A stretch of 41,253 nucleotides of DNA from Thermobrachium celere DSM 8682 (GTDB lineage Bacteria; Bacillota; Clostridia; Clostridiales; Caloramatoraceae): NCBI RefSeq assembly GCF_000430995.1, contig NZ_HF952018.1, forward strand, positions 1,491,611 through 1,532,863, given 5' to 3'. The translations under genes were made by a program, and so were the position numbers. Numbering within the stretch: the stretch's first letter is position 1; each line of letters starts with the position of its first letter. Positions 39,290-41,253 of the stretch are shown piece after piece. A model generated the notes under the pieces. The model was not told the DNA's origin. It did no database searches and worked only from the letters and a program-made list of their open reading frames with translations.

Positions 39290-39440
39290 AAAAAAAGGAC
39301 GTAGTTGCCTACATCCTCTGCTGCCACAGAGTTCTGTCCACAAATAGTACTTTTGCCTGAGAGTATCATAAAACTTGGCGAGTTTTACTTACCCCTTCGG
39401 CGCCCTTTCGGGTCTCTCCTATTTGCTTCATCCAGACAAT
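39290..39440 (-). promoter_or_regulatory. Glycine riboswitch (single aptamer) with terminator, upstream of grdX
   Basis: On the minus strand the conserved glycine aptamer elements appear in order: GGAGAGACCCGAAAGGGCGC, then GCCGAAGGGGTAAG, then ACTCTCAGGCAAAAG, then GGACAG. P1 pairs CAAATAG (39419-39425) with CTATTTG (39341-39347). A short hairpin CTCTG...CAGAG follows instead of a full second aptamer. The terminator GGATGTAG-GCAA-CTACGTCC plus T7 lies at 39290-39316. Glycine binding presumably prevents termination so that the glycine-using operon is transcribed; the direction is inferred from the gene function. Confidence 0.95.
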
Positions 39441-39456
39441 ATTCACTTCTATTTAT

Positions 39457-39462
39457 ATTATA
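39457..39462 (-). promoter_or_regulatory. Possible -10 element of the grd operon
   Basis: TATAAT on the minus strand, about 30 nt before the aptamer. No clear -35 is seen at 16-18 nt, so the call is weak. Confidence 0.4.
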
Positions 39463-39551
39463 ACTAAAATTTTCAATTTATGCTATTTATTTTTTGAATA
39501 GTCTGAATTTAAAAAAATAATAATCCCCTGACAACTACATTTTATAAAATA

Positions 39552-39606
39552 AGCCCCATAATGTAGATTTTAGGCTTATAAAAAACTAAAATCTACACAT
39601 GGAGCT
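39552..39606 (-). repeat. Long hairpin element (copy 2), downstream of degV
   Basis: Arms 39552-39573 and 39586-39606 form a stem of about 20 bp with a 12-nt loop; the minus strand continues TATTTTAT. Both arms resemble those of the hairpin at 24967-25030 in sequence and orientation. It may terminate degV. It occupies most of the gap between degV and the riboswitch; nothing else is seen there. Confidence 0.65.
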
Positions 39607-39618
39607 TTAAATCAAAAC

Positions 39619-40464
39619 TTATTTATTTACATAAAACCAAACGCCTACTACACCAGGGCCTGAATAGGTTGCAACTACTGTTCCAACTTCTGCCTCAAGC
39701 ATCTCCTGTATTCCTAATTCCTCTTTTACCATTGTTTTAAATTCAGCAAGATTGTCGTAATCTCTTACTGTTCCAACTGCAAAGTATTCACTCTTATCAA
39801 ATCCTTCATCTTGAATATATTTTATCATTCTTGATAGCCCTTTTTTCATTCCTCTTGTTTTATCTAATATTTCCAATCTACCTTCATTAATATAAATTAT
39901 AGGTTTAATATTCAATAATGTTCCAATAGCAGCTTGTGCTCCTGATAGTCTTCCACCCTTTTTTAAATAATCTAATTTATCAAGTATAAAAGCAACTCTA
40001 GAACGCTGTGCTAGATCATTAAGTGTATTATATATCTCCTCTACTTCTTTGCCTTCTTCTATCATCTTTGCAGCCTTTAATGCAAGCATTCCTGTTCCAA
40101 AGCTTACGCTTCTTGAATCAACCACATAAATATCATCTGTTTCAAGCATATCTTTAGCAATTAACGCTGATTGATACGTACCGCTTAAATTTGAAGAAAT
40201 ATGTATAGAAATAATCTTATATCCCTCATCTAATAGCTTTTTATATTCTTGGCTAAATCTAGCTGGATTTATCTGTGAAGTCTTAGGAAGCTCTTCTCCT
40301 TCATCAAGCATTTCAAGTAGTTCATCAATCTTTAAATCTACCCCATCATAGTATAATTTATCCTTATAGGATACTGTTAAAGGTACTACTCTTATGTTGT
40401 ACTTATTAACTAGTTCCTTTGGAATATCAGAAGTACTGTCAGTAACAATTGCTATTTTATTCAT
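39619..40464 (-). CDS. DegV family fatty-acid-binding protein
   Basis: DegV-type proteins bind fatty acids, and many act as FakB partners of a fatty-acid kinase. The 281-residue protein starts NKIAIVTDSTSDIPKELVNK. It contains TSQINPARFSQEYKKLLDEG, the SISHIS-like segment IISIHISSNLSGTYQSA and KKGGRLSGAQAAIGTLLNIK, all family hallmarks. No kinase gene is in the window, so its exact partner is unknown. GGAGGTG precedes the ATG, 12 nt after trmL, so the two genes are likely cotranscribed. Confidence 0.93.
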   Translation of the reverse strand: MNKIAIVTDSTSDIPKELVNKYNIRVVPLTVSYKDKLYYDGVDLKIDELLEMLDEGEELPKTSQINPARFSQEYKKLLDEGYKIISIHISSNLSGTYQSALIAKDMLETDDIYVVDSRSVSFGTGMLALKAAKMIEEGKEVEEIYNTLNDLAQRSRVAFILDKLDYLKKGGRLSGAQAAIGTLLNIKPIIYINEGRLEILDKTRGMKKGLSRMIKYIQDEGFDKSEYFAVGTVRDYDNLAEFKTMVKEELGIQEMLEAEVGTVVATYSGPGVVGVWFYVNK

Positions 40465-40476
40465 AATACACCTCCA

Positions 40477-40944
40477 TTATTTCATATTAGGGAATCCTAT
40501 CTGTCTTAGTGCTTCAAATGCTACTATTGATACAGTATTGGAAAGATTAAGTGATCTCTCTGTAGTTTCAACCATAGGGACTCTTATTAAAGTATCTTTA
40601 AACATTTCTCTTACGCTATCTGGAACACCAGATGATTCCTTACCAAACATGATAAAATCGCCTCTTTTGTACTCAACTTCAGTATATAGTTTATCTGCTT
40701 TAGTTGTAGATAAGTATATTCTTGCGCCTTTATTTACCTCTAGGAAATGCTCAAAACTGTCATAATAAACCACATCAACTAACTTCCAATAATCCATGCC
40801 TGCTCTTTTTAAATGTTTGTCATCAATTAAAAATCCAAGTGGTTTTATAAGATGTAATCTTGAATTTGTCAGTACACAAGTTCTCCCTATGTTTCCTGTA
40901 TTATATGGTATCTCTGGCTGATATAGTACTATATTAAGATTCAA
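40477..40944 (-). CDS. trmL: tRNA (cytidine/uridine-34-2'-O)-methyltransferase
   Basis: TrmL is a SPOUT-class enzyme that methylates the ribose of the wobble base in certain tRNA-Leu species using S-adenosylmethionine. I start at TTG 40944 (155 residues), since GGAGGG lies 6 nt upstream; the frame is open further but without ribosome sites. The protein begins LNIVLYQPEIPYNTGNIGRTC and carries the knotted cofactor site with FGKESSGVPDSV and VPMVETTERSLNLSNTVSI near the C-terminus, as in TrmL/YibK. It is followed by degV. Confidence 0.94.
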   Translation of the reverse strand: MNLNIVLYQPEIPYNTGNIGRTCVLTNSRLHLIKPLGFLIDDKHLKRAGMDYWKLVDVVYYDSFEHFLEVNKGARIYLSTTKADKLYTEVEYKRGDFIMFGKESSGVPDSVREMFKDTLIRVPMVETTERSLNLSNTVSIVAFEALRQIGFPNMK

Positions 40945-40978
40945 TTTTATCCCTCCAACACTTCTTGTCATATTTTTT

Positions 40979-41008
40979 ATTATACCAAGAGTATAAAAAA
41001 AAAGTAAA
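40979..41008 (-). promoter_or_regulatory. Probable sigma-A promoter of trmL-degV
   Basis: TTTACT (41003-41008), an 18-nt spacer and TATAAT (40979-40984) on the minus strand, 35 nt before the TTG start. Confidence 0.6.
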
Positions 41009-41044
41009 TAAAAATTAACTTGTATGAAATTTAACTTAAATTGC

Positions 41045-41253
41045 AATATTAAATGCAACACCCCTGTGAAAAATCATGTAGAATAGGACTGACAATAGTC
41101 AAAATCAGCCTTAAGCCCATCTTAATAATAACAGGAGATGGAGTGCATGGGTTTGTCAAGGGCTGCGTAGCAGGCGGAGCTTTACCCTTGATAAACCACA
41201 AGCGACATCTATAATATTCAAAATATGGGATTAAGCAATCTTCGATAGTTCTT
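41045..41253. other. Structured, unassigned sequence at the window edge
   Basis: More GC-rich than its surroundings. GGTTTGTCAAGGG (from about 41149) pairs with CCCTTGATAAACC (to about 41200) with one wobble or mismatch, enclosing a GC-rich loop with GCAGGCGGAGC. The minus-strand frame is open from 41253 to about 41050 but resembles no known protein. ATGCAACACCCCT near its inner limit looks like the kind of sequence found at insertion-sequence ends. It may be the terminal part of a mobile element lying outside the window; this is a guess. Confidence 0.35.

Noticed and set aside
39265-39369. An N-terminal extension of grdX by 35 codons
   Set aside because: This stretch overlaps the riboswitch aptamer and terminator; the TTG at 39264 has its own ribosome site and fits the family start.
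39290-39440. Tandem (two-aptamer) glycine riboswitch
   Set aside because: Only one set of aptamer core motifs is found; the second position has just a short hairpin.

Overview
The window reads as chromosome of a low-GC, anaerobic, amino-acid-fermenting member of the Clostridia. The basis is AT-rich DNA, strong Gram-positive Shine-Dalgarno sequences with frequent TTG/GTG starts, a complete selenocysteine-containing glycine reductase operon, a CggR-controlled glycolytic operon, a membrane pyrophosphatase and an IS21 element. The genus cannot be fixed from the sequence alone; a Clostridiaceae relative is a reasonable guess. Every supported gene lies on the minus strand, so transcription runs from high to low coordinates.

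Region 1 (1-5945) is accessory and decayed. It holds an IS21-family istA/istB pair (istB cut by the window edge), a lipoprotein gene preceded by the 3' stump of a lost gene, a small membrane-protein gene, and a frameshifted, N-terminally truncated large serine recombinase. Several repeats tie this block to the 3' end of ssrA (tmRNA): a two-part direct repeat that includes the ssrA terminator, a 47-nt direct repeat, and an inverted 16-nt copy of the tmRNA 3' end. I read it as the wreck of one or more mobile elements inserted downstream of ssrA.

Region 2 (5946-19019) is housekeeping. ssrA and smpB (trans-translation) follow tandem promoters. Next comes an argG-argH operon that continues directly into an amino-acid ABC transporter (binding protein, permease, ATPase), then rnr (RNase R) in an apparent operon with an HD-domain protein and an orphan sigma-70-type factor, then secG-hppA (protein export; K+-dependent-type ion-pumping pyrophosphatase), then eno. 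The familiar Firmicutes neighbourhood eno/secG/rnr/smpB/ssrA is still visible but has been spread apart.

Region 3 (17721-26420) is the glycolytic operon cggR-gap-pgk-tpiA-gpmI-eno, with a sigma-A promoter, a CggR-type operator, and hairpins in each of the first three intergenic gaps. rpoN (sigma-54) lies just upstream. Region 4 (26609-31280) is a BMP-family (probably nucleoside) ABC importer with a hairpin between the binding-protein gene and the ATPase gene.

Region 5 (31657-39440) is the glycine reductase operon grdX-trxB-trxA-grdE-grdA-grdB-grdC-grdD, headed by a single-aptamer glycine riboswitch with a terminator. grdA and grdB each contain an in-frame UGA (Sec) followed by a compact hairpin. 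This operon turns glycine plus reduced thioredoxin into acetyl phosphate. Region 6 (39552-41253) has a long hairpin element related to one beside rpoN, then degV and trmL, and a strongly structured, unassigned sequence at the right edge.

I do not see an entirely new system. The least explained signals are the ssrA-linked repeats, the pair of related long hairpins, the 22-bp palindrome on the secG-hppA promoter, the orphan sigma factor upstream of rnr, and the edge structure.
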